Shown here: positions 52,251 to 61,718 of the stretch, piece by piece
Numbering within the stretch: the stretch's first letter is position 1
Layout of the letters: each line of letters starts with the position of its first letter
Source: Solimicrobium sp043758755
GTDB taxonomy: Bacteria; Pseudomonadota; Gammaproteobacteria; Burkholderiales; Burkholderiaceae_D
Direction: 5' to 3'
Assembly: GCA_043758755.1 (NCBI GenBank)
Contig: JAYVMW010000017.1
Location: 62,001 to 126,000, forward strand
Length of the DNA stretch: 64,000 bases
Program-made: the position numbers and the translations under genes
The notes under the pieces: model-generated
Database searches by the model: none
Told to the model about the DNA's origin: nothing
What the model saw: the letters and a program-made list of their open reading frames with translations, nothing else

Positions 52251-52955
52251 ATGCAAGCAACCACTCATCCCACACCGGCCATCCGGATACTGACGATCGA
52301 AGACGATCAGACTACCGCTGACGAGATTGCCGCTGAACTCGGTGCGCACGGTTACGTCGTTGATGTGGTCGGGGACGGCAAGATTGGTCTGGAAAAAGCC
52401 CGCAACGGCAAATATGATGCAGTTACCCTGGATCGCATGCTGCCTGGTCTGGATGGCTTAAGCATCGTCACCCAGTTGCGTGCCGACGGGATTGAAACAC
52501 CAGTTCTAATGATCAGCGCATTGAGTGATGTGGACGAACGGGTACGCGGATTGCGCGCCGGTGGCAATGATTATCTGACCAAGCCTTTTGCTATTGAAGA
52601 AATGTCGGCCCGTTTGGACGTATTACTGCGCCGGCGCAAGACTCCGGGGTTGATCGTCACGTTGCAGGTCGCTGATCTGAGCCTAAATCTGATGACTCGC
52701 AGCGTTCAGCGCGGAGGAGTGGAACTGGAATTGAAAACCACCGAGTTTCGACTGCTCGAATACATGATGCGCAATTCCGGACAGGTATTGACCCGCAGCA
52801 TGATATTTGAAGCGGTCTGGAATTACCATTTTGACCCTTACACCAATCTGATTGAAGTGCATATGATGGGATTGCGTAAAAAAATCAATCTTCCCGGACT
52901 GTCACCACTTATTCGTACCATACGTGGATCCGGATATGTGCTCGGTGATCCATGA
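52251..52955 (+). CDS. OmpR-family response regulator linked to the RND operon
   Basis: A 234-residue response regulator. Receiver residues: IEDDQ acidic pair, Asp in AVTLDRMLPGLDG and Lys in LTKPF. The winged helix is KTTEFRLLEYMMRNSGQVLTR with NLIEVHMMGLRKKIN. It is related to the regulator at 42351, with near-matching ISALSDVDERVRGL versus LSALSEVDDRIFGL. It starts 6 bases after the efflux lipoprotein gene and overlaps the kinase by 4 bases. It probably controls the upstream pump. Confidence 0.92.
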   Translation: MQATTHPTPAIRILTIEDDQTTADEIAAELGAHGYVVDVVGDGKIGLEKARNGKYDAVTLDRMLPGLDGLSIVTQLRADGIETPVLMISALSDVDERVRGLRAGGNDYLTKPFAIEEMSARLDVLLRRRKTPGLIVTLQVADLSLNLMTRSVQRGGVELELKTTEFRLLEYMMRNSGQVLTRSMIFEAVWNYHFDPYTNLIEVHMMGLRKKINLPGLSPLIRTIRGSGYVLGDP

Positions 52956-54361
52956 ACAATACGCTGCGCGAACACTGGCGGATTTCCACTTTCCGGCTGG
53001 CGGCGTTATTCGGCGTATTGTTTACATTTGGTAATATTGCACTGCTGAGTCTGATTTACTGGCAGACCAGCAGTTATCTTGTCCATCGCATCGATGACAG
53101 CATTATGGACATAGCCAGCAACTTCAGCTACCAGGCCACCAGCAAGGTCAGCGTCGAAGTTCGGGAGGCAATACAGTATGATCTGCGCCGATCAAATCTG
53201 TATGGATTGTTTCATGCTGACGGCACCGTGATCGCCGGAAACATGAAAGCCATGCCAACAGATTTACCGGTCGATGGAAAAATTCATCAATTTGCACAGC
53301 TGAGCATCCCGCCATTTGCGTTGCCCTCTCTGTCAACGCGACCGGTGGACGGACTGGCGCGCGCTTTGGTACAACGCCTGTCAGACGGCAATATCCTGAT
53401 CGTGGGACGCGACTTTACGCAACTGGCTGAAATCAGATCCATCATACAGAACGCCCTGATCGGCAGCGGCGCCTTGATTTTATTCATCGGACTGCTATCC
53501 GGATTTGCGTTAAGTCTGACACCCCTCAAACGAATCAACGCCATCCGCGAAACCAGTCGACGCATCATGCAGGGCGAATTGAGCCTGCGCCTGTCCGTGT
53601 CGGGCCGGGATGATGAGCTGGACATACTGTCAACCATCGTCAATGCGATGCTGGAAGAAATTGAGCGACTGTTGACAGAGGTAAAAAGTGTCACGGATAC
53701 GATTGCGCATGATCTTCGCACACCATTGACCCGACTGAGGCTGACGTTGTATCGAGCCCATCAGCAACTCCCCCTGGATTCGCCTCAGCATCAGTTGCTC
53801 GAACATGCACTGGAAGATACCGATGCCCTGTTGGGACGTTTTCGGGCGTTGTTACGAATTTCTGAAATTGAAAACCGGCAGCGCAAATCCGGGTTTCGCT
53901 GCATCAATCCGGAGGAAGTCGTCCGCCAGCTGTTCGAATTGTTCGAACCTCTGGCAGAAGATGCTGGAGTGAAATTAACTATACATTGTGAACCAGCTGG
54001 GGTTATTGATGCCGATCCTGACCTGTTGTTTGAGGCACTGAGCAATCTGCTCGACAACGCCATTAAATTTACCCCGTCTGGCGGTGCGGTACAGGTACGA
54101 CTGAGTCAGAACGATGGCACGCCCAGAATTGATATTATCGATACCGGTTGCGGTATACCGGCATCCGAAAGGGAATCAGTGTTACTGCGTTTTCATCGCA
54201 GCAGCAGCTCGCAAATTCATCCAAATAAAGAAGGTTACGGTCTAGGCCTGAGTATCGTTGCTGCTGTCATGCGCATACATGGTTTCAGTCTTCAGTTTCA
54301 GGATATTGATCAGGGTACGCATATCAGCGTATTGTGTTCAAACGAGTTCCTGACGTCTTAG
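52952..54361 (+). CDS. Sensor histidine kinase linked to the RND operon
   Basis: A 469-residue membrane kinase. One transmembrane helix lies near residues 17-38 and a second near 170-192, with a periplasmic sensor of about 130 residues between them. HAMP begins at TPLKRINAIRETSRRI. The phosphoacceptor His is in TIAHDLRTPLTRLRLTLY, then NLLDNAIKFT, DTGCGIP and GYGLGLSIVAA. It overlaps the response regulator by 4 bases and, at its 3' end, the convergent porin gene by 4 bases. The sensor domain is longer than that of the kinase at 43037. Confidence 0.92.
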   Translation: MNNTLREHWRISTFRLAALFGVLFTFGNIALLSLIYWQTSSYLVHRIDDSIMDIASNFSYQATSKVSVEVREAIQYDLRRSNLYGLFHADGTVIAGNMKAMPTDLPVDGKIHQFAQLSIPPFALPSLSTRPVDGLARALVQRLSDGNILIVGRDFTQLAEIRSIIQNALIGSGALILFIGLLSGFALSLTPLKRINAIRETSRRIMQGELSLRLSVSGRDDELDILSTIVNAMLEEIERLLTEVKSVTDTIAHDLRTPLTRLRLTLYRAHQQLPLDSPQHQLLEHALEDTDALLGRFRALLRISEIENRQRKSGFRCINPEEVVRQLFELFEPLAEDAGVKLTIHCEPAGVIDADPDLLFEALSNLLDNAIKFTPSGGAVQVRLSQNDGTPRIDIIDTGCGIPASERESVLLRFHRSSSSQIHPNKEGYGLGLSIVAAVMRIHGFSLQFQDIDQGTHISVLCSNEFLTS

Positions 54362-55509
54362 ATTTTATGATTGAGCCCAACGGCTAATCCGATAGACGTT
54401 GATTTATTCACTGCTGCATCCTGAAACTGGGTCACGTCTCCGCCCCGTTTGTTATAGTCCAGCTCCAGATATGCCAGGGTATTTTTGGAGAATTTGTATT
54501 CTGCAAAACTAATGATGCGCTCTATCGTTGCATTGGGTTTCACATCATTGGTCCAGCTGCGTTTAACGTTGTAATACCCCACGGTCAGATCAATAACCGA
54601 AGTCGCGGCATAGGTTGTCCCCACTGAATAAACGTCGGTTTTAATCTGCGTGGCCACGGTATTGTCAGCCGTATTACTGCCAAAATTGGCCGATACCTGC
54701 CAGTCACCTTCGGTGAGCCGGCCACCTAACGTGCAGGCCTTCAGCTTGAACACACCAGTCGAATTGTTCAGCACCTCATACGCTCCGGCCAAAGCAACCG
54801 GACCTTGTTTATAAGTCAGGCCTGCTTCAGTGCTGGTACCGTCCTGTGCCGCGCCAGCCACACCGCCCAATGAATACAACAGTGTTCCCGAAAATGATCC
54901 GAGCTGCGCCACATATTTGACGGCATTATCGTGTCTCATCATCGAACCGTTACCTGCATCACCGGTGCCAAAGTAAGTTGCAGGCGAACTAACCAGTCCG
55001 GACGAATTTAACGACGTGTACTGCAGGTTTGGATTGAACGAAGTAAAGCGACCATCAATAGCGTCAATGCCATCAATAATGTCGCGGATGACACTTTGCT
55101 GGCGGCCCAGAATAATATTGCCCGCCGGAGTAGCCAGACCAACCAGAGCCTGACGCTCAAAAAGTCGGTTGGCAGTAGCGGCCACGGTATTTTTATCGGT
55201 GCCGATGTTGACATTGGTGCTGCCGGTATTGAGGTACAGGTCGCCTTCCAGTGTATAAATGGCCCGATAGTCGCTGCCGAACTCTTCAGCTCCGGTAAGA
55301 CCGAATCTGCCCGATCTGTCCACGCCACCGGCCAGGGCAGTAACACTGCCTGAATTTGCCGACGGAGAGGAAGTTGCTGACAAACCCAAACCGTCAGAAA
55401 AGCGGACTCCAGCGTCGAGAACGCCGTAGATAGTTGTACTGAGCTGCGCCCGTGCGCCCAAACTCGTCAGCAGGGCAATCAAAGCGATTGCGCTGTTCTT
55501 AAATACCAT
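54358..55509 (-). CDS. Gram-negative porin (first of two)
   Basis: A 383-residue outer-membrane porin of the Burkholderiales general type (about 16 strands). The signal peptide runs to about residue 22 (ending ARA); the mature protein begins QLSTTIYGVLDAGVRFSD. SGRFGLTGAEEFGSDYRAIYTLEG and the loop 3 region after LFERQALVGLATPAGNIILG are typical. It ends GLNHKI, with no terminal aromatic, unlike most porins (which end in Phe). Start at 55509 with an AAAGGGA site. Convergent with the kinase gene. Confidence 0.87.
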   Translation of the reverse strand: MVFKNSAIALIALLTSLGARAQLSTTIYGVLDAGVRFSDGLGLSATSSPSANSGSVTALAGGVDRSGRFGLTGAEEFGSDYRAIYTLEGDLYLNTGSTNVNIGTDKNTVAATANRLFERQALVGLATPAGNIILGRQQSVIRDIIDGIDAIDGRFTSFNPNLQYTSLNSSGLVSSPATYFGTGDAGNGSMMRHDNAVKYVAQLGSFSGTLLYSLGGVAGAAQDGTSTEAGLTYKQGPVALAGAYEVLNNSTGVFKLKACTLGGRLTEGDWQVSANFGSNTADNTVATQIKTDVYSVGTTYAATSVIDLTVGYYNVKRSWTNDVKPNATIERIISFAEYKFSKNTLAYLELDYNKRGGDVTQFQDAAVNKSTSIGLAVGLNHKI

Positions 55510-55682
55510 TTTTTCCCTTTTGCAATATGAATTTGGCTGCATTGCCTGTTATGTCAGGTTTGTTTCTGTCAAATAACCGAAACGGCAGATTAGCATCCAG
55601 CTTCTTATTACAAAACGAATGGTTCCGAGTTTGAATATGCAAAAAAACATATAAGACTACGGCGCAGATGTTTTCGCACGCG

Positions 55683-55718
55683 AAAAAAAAAACCGTTCAA
55701 TCTGCATTGAACGGTTTT
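55683..55718 (-). terminator. Intrinsic terminator of the second porin gene
   Basis: AAAACCGTTCAA and TTGAACGGTTTT (arms 55689-55700 and 55707-55718) pair perfectly around TCTGCA. On the minus strand the stem is followed by a T-run. It lies 36 bases after the porin stop. Confidence 0.9.
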
Positions 55719-55753
55719 CATACTGACGGCGTGCTGCCGTCAAATTACAACAA

Positions 55754-57040
55754 TCAGAACTTGGTGCGCAGACCTACAGCAAAAATGTAGTTGCTGCTGT
55801 TGAATGTTACTGTTGGATACTGGTCACCTTTGTACTGTGAATACATTAAACCGGCATAGGCATCAGTACGCTTGGTGAAATGGTAATCGGCCAGCAAAGA
55901 ATATTCATAGATATTGCCGTTTTTCTGTTTCAGATCATCAGACTGCTTTGGTGAAATGTCGTAGAAACCGGCAGCCAGATTGAATGCAGGGGTGAAGTTG
56001 TAATCAGCGCCGAGCCAAATAATGTCGGTCTGTTTATCTGCACCAGTCCAGTTAGCAGTTGCGATATTACCAATTTGATAGTTGTAGTAGGTTGATGTGC
56101 CAAGAGAAGCCAGAGTATCACTTGGTTTTGACAGGGTAAATGTTTCATAACCACCGGTTACCTTGGCATCGCCAAATGCATATTTCGCAGCAACCATATA
56201 CGACTTGGAATTGTAGTTGGTAACGTTGACATCGTTCACAATTGCGCTGTTTGAACCAGTCAAAGTATCTGTTGCCTGCTCATAGGCGGCCTGAATACCA
56301 AAACCGTTAGCTTCGTAACCTGCACCAACACTATAGTTGGATTCGGCACTAGATTTACCTGCAATGCCTCCAAGTTTGGCCATACCGACAACATTGAAAT
56401 CACCGAATTTGTTGGTGTACTTGATACTGCTGTCTTGACGTTTGTTCTCTGTCAAACCACCGCCAGAGTAGGAACCTGAAAAGCCCAGTGGTGAAAACAA
56501 TTGCGCATCCTGCACCGCATCGTAGGCTACCAGAATATCGCCCATTGGTGCCCATTGACGACCTAATGTCAATGTACCAAAGTTGGCATCAACCAAACCA
56601 ACGAAGGCTTTATCGTTAAACAACTCACCATTCACAGAAGATGGTGCCGACACTGTGCCCGACGTACCGTTTCTGTTGTTCGCCAAAGAAGCCGCCGCGT
56701 TGCTCAGGGTTCCTGAAGTTATCATGAAATAGGAATCCACATTGAAAATGGCCTTGATACCGCCACCCAGATCTTCAGTGCCGCGAATACCCCAACGTGA
56801 TGGCGTAATACCACTGTTGAACACGCCGGTAGTTGCCTGATTTACCAGTTTGTTGGTAGGGGAAGCAGGATTAACAGATGCAGGGAAATTCGGGTCCGCA
56901 GCCAAAGAGTACTCAACGGTACCAACAGCAACGTCGAGTACGCCATACAGTTCAACTGAAGATCCATTGGTTGATTGTGCGTATGCGCCGCCAGCTGTAA
57001 AAAGCATTGCGATGCTTAAGCCGATGATTTTCTTATTCAT
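55754..57040 (-). CDS. Gram-negative porin (second of two)
   Basis: A 428-residue general porin. Signal peptide about 1-21 (MNKKIIGLSIAMLFTAGGAYA), mature start QSTNGSSVELYGVLDVAVGT. GVFNSGITPSRWGIRGTEDLGGGIKAIF, AFVGLVDANFGTLTLGRQW and a C-terminal FAVGLRTKF (terminal Phe) are all standard. Its own terminator and long AT-rich leader suggest independent, strong expression. An AAAGGA site precedes the start. Confidence 0.95.
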   Translation of the reverse strand: MNKKIIGLSIAMLFTAGGAYAQSTNGSSVELYGVLDVAVGTVEYSLAADPNFPASVNPASPTNKLVNQATTGVFNSGITPSRWGIRGTEDLGGGIKAIFNVDSYFMITSGTLSNAAASLANNRNGTSGTVSAPSSVNGELFNDKAFVGLVDANFGTLTLGRQWAPMGDILVAYDAVQDAQLFSPLGFSGSYSGGGLTENKRQDSSIKYTNKFGDFNVVGMAKLGGIAGKSSAESNYSVGAGYEANGFGIQAAYEQATDTLTGSNSAIVNDVNVTNYNSKSYMVAAKYAFGDAKVTGGYETFTLSKPSDTLASLGTSTYYNYQIGNIATANWTGADKQTDIIWLGADYNFTPAFNLAAGFYDISPKQSDDLKQKNGNIYEYSLLADYHFTKRTDAYAGLMYSQYKGDQYPTVTFNSSNYIFAVGLRTKF

Positions 57041-57660
57041 TGTTCGTCCTTTAAGGTGTGATAAAAATTTTTTCGTTATATTTAATTTAGGAAATGATTG
57101 CTGCTGAAATTACAACAAACCATAATCCCAAAGCAATTGCAAAGTAAAAAATTGAGACAAAATTCGGCAGCATGACTTAGATGAAACATGGGCCATTGAA
57201 ACATTTAACGACTACCCGCTTACTCGTCACTACTGAATCAGGGCAAAATATAATAACCCATTGTTACAACCGCATGACAGGTCTGTTGCTGCAGTGCGAC
57301 AATTCTCTTAAACCAACTCATTATGTCTCATTATTACAGCAATTGATTCTAGAAGAAAAATCAGAAATATCTAGGTTTGATATGCATCAATTAATTTGTT
57401 TTACATTCATATGAAATACAACAGAATAAATTGCGCCATTTCAAGTCTTTGAGGAAATATTTCACTAATCCAGCTAAATATGACATTCGCATTTTATTGT
57501 CATAAAAGATGTTTTTCAAACCCTGAGTGAAATATTCCCTCACCTCCATTTTTCAAAATGCCGCCGATGATTTTCGCGATCGTCGTAATGAAATAATTCT
57601 ATATGGATATATTTCGATCTAAACTGGCGCTCAATGTGAGCGTCCAATTCGTCGTATTAA
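57041..57660. other. 620-base AT-rich intergenic region
   Basis: Porin leader on the right of its start (a possible TTGCTT/TGTAAT pair, minus strand, near 57110-57140), then sequence with no recognised gene, RNA or repeat. A 77-codon plus-strand frame at 57181-57414 has no family resemblance or ribosome site and was left out. Confidence 0.5.
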
Positions 57661-60414
57661 TCAGTGCGCCTGATCCCAATTTTTCCCGACGCCAACTTCG
57701 GCTATCAGCGAAACTTGTAACTTAGCAACGTTTGCCATCAGTTCTGGTAGTTTGTGCTTTACCAAATCCAATTCCATTTCCGGCACTTCCAAAACCAGTT
57801 CATCATGTACCTGCATAATCATTTTGGATTCAAGCGCGTCACCCTCCAACCATTTCTGCACGGCAATCATGGCCAGTTTGATCAAATCAGCGGCGGTTCC
57901 CTGCATGGGCGCATTAATTGCAGCTCGCTCAGCACCCTGACGGCGCTGACCATTGGCTGAATTAATTTCAGGCAACCATAAACGACGACCGAATACGGTT
58001 TCCACGTAACCTTGCTGTTTGGCCTGGATTCGGGTTTGGGCCATATAGTGCGCAACACCGGGATAGCGGCTGAAATATTTATCTATATAGCTTTGCGCTG
58101 CGGCACGCTCAATACCAAGATTGCCAGCCAGTCCAAACGCGCTCATGCCATAAATCAGTCCAAAATTGATCACTTTGGCATAGCGACGCTGTTCACTGCT
58201 GATCTCAGCCGCAGGCACCCCAAAAATTTCGGCAGCCGTGGCCCGGTGCACGTCCTCACCTTCGGCAAAAGAACGCAACAGGCTGGCATCTCCGGAAATA
58301 TGCGCCATGATGCGCAATTCGATCTGTGAGTAATCTGCCGACACGATTACGCTGCCCGCAGGTGCAATAAATGCTTCCCGAATGCGCCGTCCTTCGACAC
58401 TCCGGATCGGAATATTCTGTAAATTGGGATCATTCGATGCCAGACGCCCGGTCACCGCAACCGCCTGTGCATAATTGGTATGGACCCTGCCGGTTCTGGC
58501 ATTCACCATTTTGGGCAATTTGTCGGTATAGGTCGATTTGAGCTTTGCCAGGCCGCGATATTCCAGCAACACCTTCGGCAATGGGTAATTTTCGGCCAGT
58601 TTTTGCAGTACTTCTTCGTCAGTCGAAGGCGCGCCGGAGGGCGTTTTTTTTACAACCGGCAATTGCAGCTTGTCGAAAAATATGTCACCGAGCTGCTTGG
58701 GTGAATTCAGATTGAACGGTTGCCCGGCCAGCTCATACGCCTGCTGTTCCAGAGCCATCAGTCGCAAGCCGATCTCATTGGACTGAACTGCCAGCAACTG
58801 GGCATCAATCAACACGCCATTGCGTTCGATTTTCTGCAAGACCTGAGCAGTCGGCACTTCAATCGCACCATATATATAAAGCAGCTTTTCATCTGCAGCG
58901 ACTATCGGATACATATTCTGGTGCAGGCGCAGAGTGACATCGGCGTCTTCTGCGGCGTACTCAGTCGCGCGCGCTATATCGACCTGATCAAAGCAGATCT
59001 GGCCGGCGCCTTTGCCACACACTTCTTCAAAGCTAATGGCTTTATAGTCCAGGTGGCGCAGGGCCAGACTGTCCATATCATGTGATTTGTGGGATTCGAA
59101 TACATACGACTGCAACAAGGTGTCATGGGCAATACCGCGCAACGTGACGCCATGATTGGCAAAAATATGCGTGTCGTATTTCAGGTTCTGACCGACCTTT
59201 AATTTGCCGGCATCTTCCAGCCAGGGACGCAAACAGGACAACACTTCATCGCGAGACATTTGGGCAGCAGCTCCCGGATAACAATGGGCAACCGGTATAT
59301 ATGCAGCATGCCCTGCTTCGCAGCACAGTGAAATGCCAACCAGTTGCGCCGTCATTGGGTCCAGCGAGGTGGTTTCTGTGTCAACAGCAGTTAACTCTGC
59401 CTGCTGAATTTTATCGAGCCATTTATCCAGCTGTTCGCGAGTCAAAATGGTTTCATAAATGGCGTTGATTTTTTCAGCCGGTGATTTCATCGGTGCTGGC
59501 TCATTATCCTTTACGACCGGAGCGCCCAACAAATCCGCTGAGGACGTTGTCTGGTGCGCCTGCGCTTCACGCAACCAGGATTTAAATCCGTAGCGGGTAA
59601 AAAAGTCGATCATCGCCGTGTTATTTTCTGGTTGGGCCACCAGAGATTCGCTGATCGATTTCATATGCGCGGAAAGGTCGCAATCGGTCTTGACCGTGAC
59701 CAGCACACGTGCCTGCGGCAGCCAGTCCAGGGCCTGGCGCAGATTTTCACCAACCACTCCGCCGATTTCGCCGGCATGCGCCATGACCCCGTCGAGCGAG
59801 TCATACATTCCCAACCATTTCACTGCAGTTTTCGGTCCGACCTTGGCAACGCCGGGAACGTTATCAACCGTGTCACCAATCAGACTTAAATAGTCGACGA
59901 TACGATTGGGCGGCACACCGAATTTGGCACTGACTCCGGCGTTGTCGAGCTTTTCATTGCTCATGGTATTGATCAATGTGACATTGTCGTTGACCAGTTG
60001 CGCCAGATCCTTGTCGCCGGTTGAAACAACACATTGCAAACCCTGTTTGGCACAGTCAACCGCCAGTGTGCCAATGACGTCATCGGCTTCCACGCCGTCG
60101 ACCATCACAACCGGCCAACCCATAATCTTGACCACTTCATGAATGGGCACAATCTGCGCCGCCAGGTCTTCCGGCATGGAGGCGCGCTGCGCCTTGTACT
60201 GCGCATATAAATCGTCCCGGAATGTTTTTCCTTTTGCGTCGAAAACACAGGCCATGTATGCTGCAGGATAATCCACCCGTAATCGGCGCAGCATGGCAAT
60301 CATGCCGTAAATGGCGCCGGTTGGCTCATTGCTGGCATTGCGCAAATCAGGCATGGCATGAAATGCGCGATATAAATAACTCGATCCATCTACTAACAGT
60401 AACGTTTTTTGCAT
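57661..60414 (-). CDS. polA: DNA polymerase I
   Basis: A 917-residue three-domain enzyme for Okazaki-fragment processing and repair. N-terminal 5' nuclease domain (LLLVDGSSYLYRAFHAMPDL, VEADDVIGTLA, STGDKDLAQLV). The 3'-5' exonuclease keeps its DxE (AVDTETTSLDP). The polymerase has motif A DYSQIELRIMAH, motif B RRYAKVINFGLIYGMS and motif C QVHDELVLEVP. All catalytic acids look intact. The length matches family members. Its start is only 23 bases from the divergent LOG gene. Confidence 0.98.
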   Translation of the reverse strand: MQKTLLLVDGSSYLYRAFHAMPDLRNASNEPTGAIYGMIAMLRRLRVDYPAAYMACVFDAKGKTFRDDLYAQYKAQRASMPEDLAAQIVPIHEVVKIMGWPVVMVDGVEADDVIGTLAVDCAKQGLQCVVSTGDKDLAQLVNDNVTLINTMSNEKLDNAGVSAKFGVPPNRIVDYLSLIGDTVDNVPGVAKVGPKTAVKWLGMYDSLDGVMAHAGEIGGVVGENLRQALDWLPQARVLVTVKTDCDLSAHMKSISESLVAQPENNTAMIDFFTRYGFKSWLREAQAHQTTSSADLLGAPVVKDNEPAPMKSPAEKINAIYETILTREQLDKWLDKIQQAELTAVDTETTSLDPMTAQLVGISLCCEAGHAAYIPVAHCYPGAAAQMSRDEVLSCLRPWLEDAGKLKVGQNLKYDTHIFANHGVTLRGIAHDTLLQSYVFESHKSHDMDSLALRHLDYKAISFEEVCGKGAGQICFDQVDIARATEYAAEDADVTLRLHQNMYPIVAADEKLLYIYGAIEVPTAQVLQKIERNGVLIDAQLLAVQSNEIGLRLMALEQQAYELAGQPFNLNSPKQLGDIFFDKLQLPVVKKTPSGAPSTDEEVLQKLAENYPLPKVLLEYRGLAKLKSTYTDKLPKMVNARTGRVHTNYAQAVAVTGRLASNDPNLQNIPIRSVEGRRIREAFIAPAGSVIVSADYSQIELRIMAHISGDASLLRSFAEGEDVHRATAAEIFGVPAAEISSEQRRYAKVINFGLIYGMSAFGLAGNLGIERAAAQSYIDKYFSRYPGVAHYMAQTRIQAKQQGYVETVFGRRLWLPEINSANGQRRQGAERAAINAPMQGTAADLIKLAMIAVQKWLEGDALESKMIMQVHDELVLEVPEMELDLVKHKLPELMANVAKLQVSLIAEVGVGKNWDQAH

Positions 60415-60437
60415 AAGAATTTTAGTGAGAGTGCCAA

Positions 60438-61169
60438 ATGAATGACAGCAGAAAAAATATATTAAAGCTAAGACAAATCACCGACAAACAGCGTGCAACG
60501 GAGATCAAAGCCAGGGAATCGTGGAATATGCTGACGATTATGGCAGAATTTATCGATGCCACCGAGCGTTTATCCGAAGTCCGGCCGGCGGTCACCATTT
60601 TCGGGTCGGCGCGCACCACCCCGGACGATCCCTTTTATCTGAATTGCGTTGAACTGTCCAAACGACTATCCGATAATGGTTTTTCAGTCATCTCCGGTGG
60701 CGGACCCGGCATCATGGAAGCTGCCAATAAAGGCGCGTACGCCGGCTTGTCTTCGTCAATCGGACTCAATGTCGAGCTGCCGCGTGAACAGATTCCCAAC
60801 CAGTGGCAAAACATTTCTATCTCATTCCGCCATTTTTTTGCCCGCAAGGTCGCCTTTGTCAAATATGCCGATGCGTATGTCATTTATCCAGGCGGTTTTG
60901 GCACGCTCGATGAGCTCGGTGAAGTCTTGACCCTGATACAAACCGGAAAAACCCGTCGCATACCGGTGATTCTGGTGGGCACACAGTTCTGGAACGGTTA
61001 TCTTAACTGGCTCAGGGAAACATTACTGGGTCACCAGATGATTTCCGAATCCGATCTGAAACTCGTTCAGCTTATCGATGAACCCATGCACATCGTCAAT
61101 GCCATTTTTGCCTTCTATGAGGCGCTCGATATAGAAACCACTTCAGATGAACTGCATCAGTTGTTGTAA
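60438..61169 (+). CDS. LOG-family protein (TIGR00730, nucleotide-sugar phosphoribohydrolase fold)
   Basis: A 243-residue protein of the LOG/lysine-decarboxylase-like fold. The signature ISGGGPGIMEAANKGAY and PGGFGTLDELGEVLTLIQTGK (PGGxGTxxE) is complete. LOG proteins hydrolyse nucleoside 5'-monophosphates at the N-glycosidic bond; several act in cytokinin activation or purine metabolism. The N-terminal 45 residues are a charged helical leader common to the Burkholderiales form. It lies between polA and the DUF2782 gene, a conserved neighbourhood in the order. Confidence 0.9.
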   Translation: MNDSRKNILKLRQITDKQRATEIKARESWNMLTIMAEFIDATERLSEVRPAVTIFGSARTTPDDPFYLNCVELSKRLSDNGFSVISGGGPGIMEAANKGAYAGLSSSIGLNVELPREQIPNQWQNISISFRHFFARKVAFVKYADAYVIYPGGFGTLDELGEVLTLIQTGKTRRIPVILVGTQFWNGYLNWLRETLLGHQMISESDLKLVQLIDEPMHIVNAIFAFYEALDIETTSDELHQLL

Positions 61170-61187
61170 CCTGGAGTCTGACGGCCG

Positions 61188-61224
61188 TTGCCCCGGTGTT
61201 ACAATGCACAAAACACCCGGGCAA
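61188..61224. repeat. 13-bp imperfect hairpin between LOG and DUF2782 genes
   Basis: TTGCCCCGGTGTT (61188-61200) and AACACCCGGGCAA (61212-61224) pair with one mismatch around an 11-base loop. There is no T-run on either side, so it may be an attenuating or RNA-stabilising structure rather than a terminator. Confidence 0.65.
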
Positions 61225-61266
61225 GCCTGAATTGAAGTCAGCAATCTATAAAATCCAATATAAATT

Positions 61267-61671
61267 ATGAAAAACACATCCATACTGATCCTGACCTTGT
61301 CCTGTTTGTCCTTTGCCGGCGCGACCATGGCCGCAGATCAAACTCCGCCGTCAGATGCGCCTCCAAAGGTGAATCCGGCTGATGACGGCAATACGGCTGT
61401 CACCAACTTGAAACCAAACAAAGTCAAACAAACCGAACAGATTATCCAGAACGGTCAGCAAACCGAAATCAAAGTTACCAACAGCGTCGGGACTTATATC
61501 GTCAAACCCAACCAGAGTATTGGCACATCCCTGCCGGGCGACGCATCCAGCAACAGCAACAATCCCGTGCAATGGGTACTGAAGAGCTGGGGCGGCAGCA
61601 GGGATACTGAAAACAAGGATGAAGCCCCGCCCACACTGCAACCCAATCCGAATCCAATTCAACAAAAATAA
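61267..61671 (+). CDS. DUF2782 family exported protein
   Basis: A 134-residue protein with a signal peptide (about 1-22, ending TMAA). The mature part is low-complexity and Asn/Pro/Gln rich at its ends. The middle block VKQTEQIIQNGQQTEIKVTN and SVGTYIVKPN matches DUF2782. Members lie next to homoserine kinase in many betaproteobacteria. Function unknown; probably periplasmic. It is 47 bases upstream of thrB. Confidence 0.82.
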   Translation: MKNTSILILTLSCLSFAGATMAADQTPPSDAPPKVNPADDGNTAVTNLKPNKVKQTEQIIQNGQQTEIKVTNSVGTYIVKPNQSIGTSLPGDASSNSNNPVQWVLKSWGGSRDTENKDEAPPTLQPNPNPIQQK

Positions 61672-61718
61672 ACCGCGTTCTGGTCAACGCACTTTTTTAA
61701 CTTACACTTTTTTCTCAA

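Noticed and set aside
57181..57414. A 77-codon plus-strand frame between the porin and polA
   Set aside because: AT-rich intergenic DNA, no ribosome site and no family resemblance.
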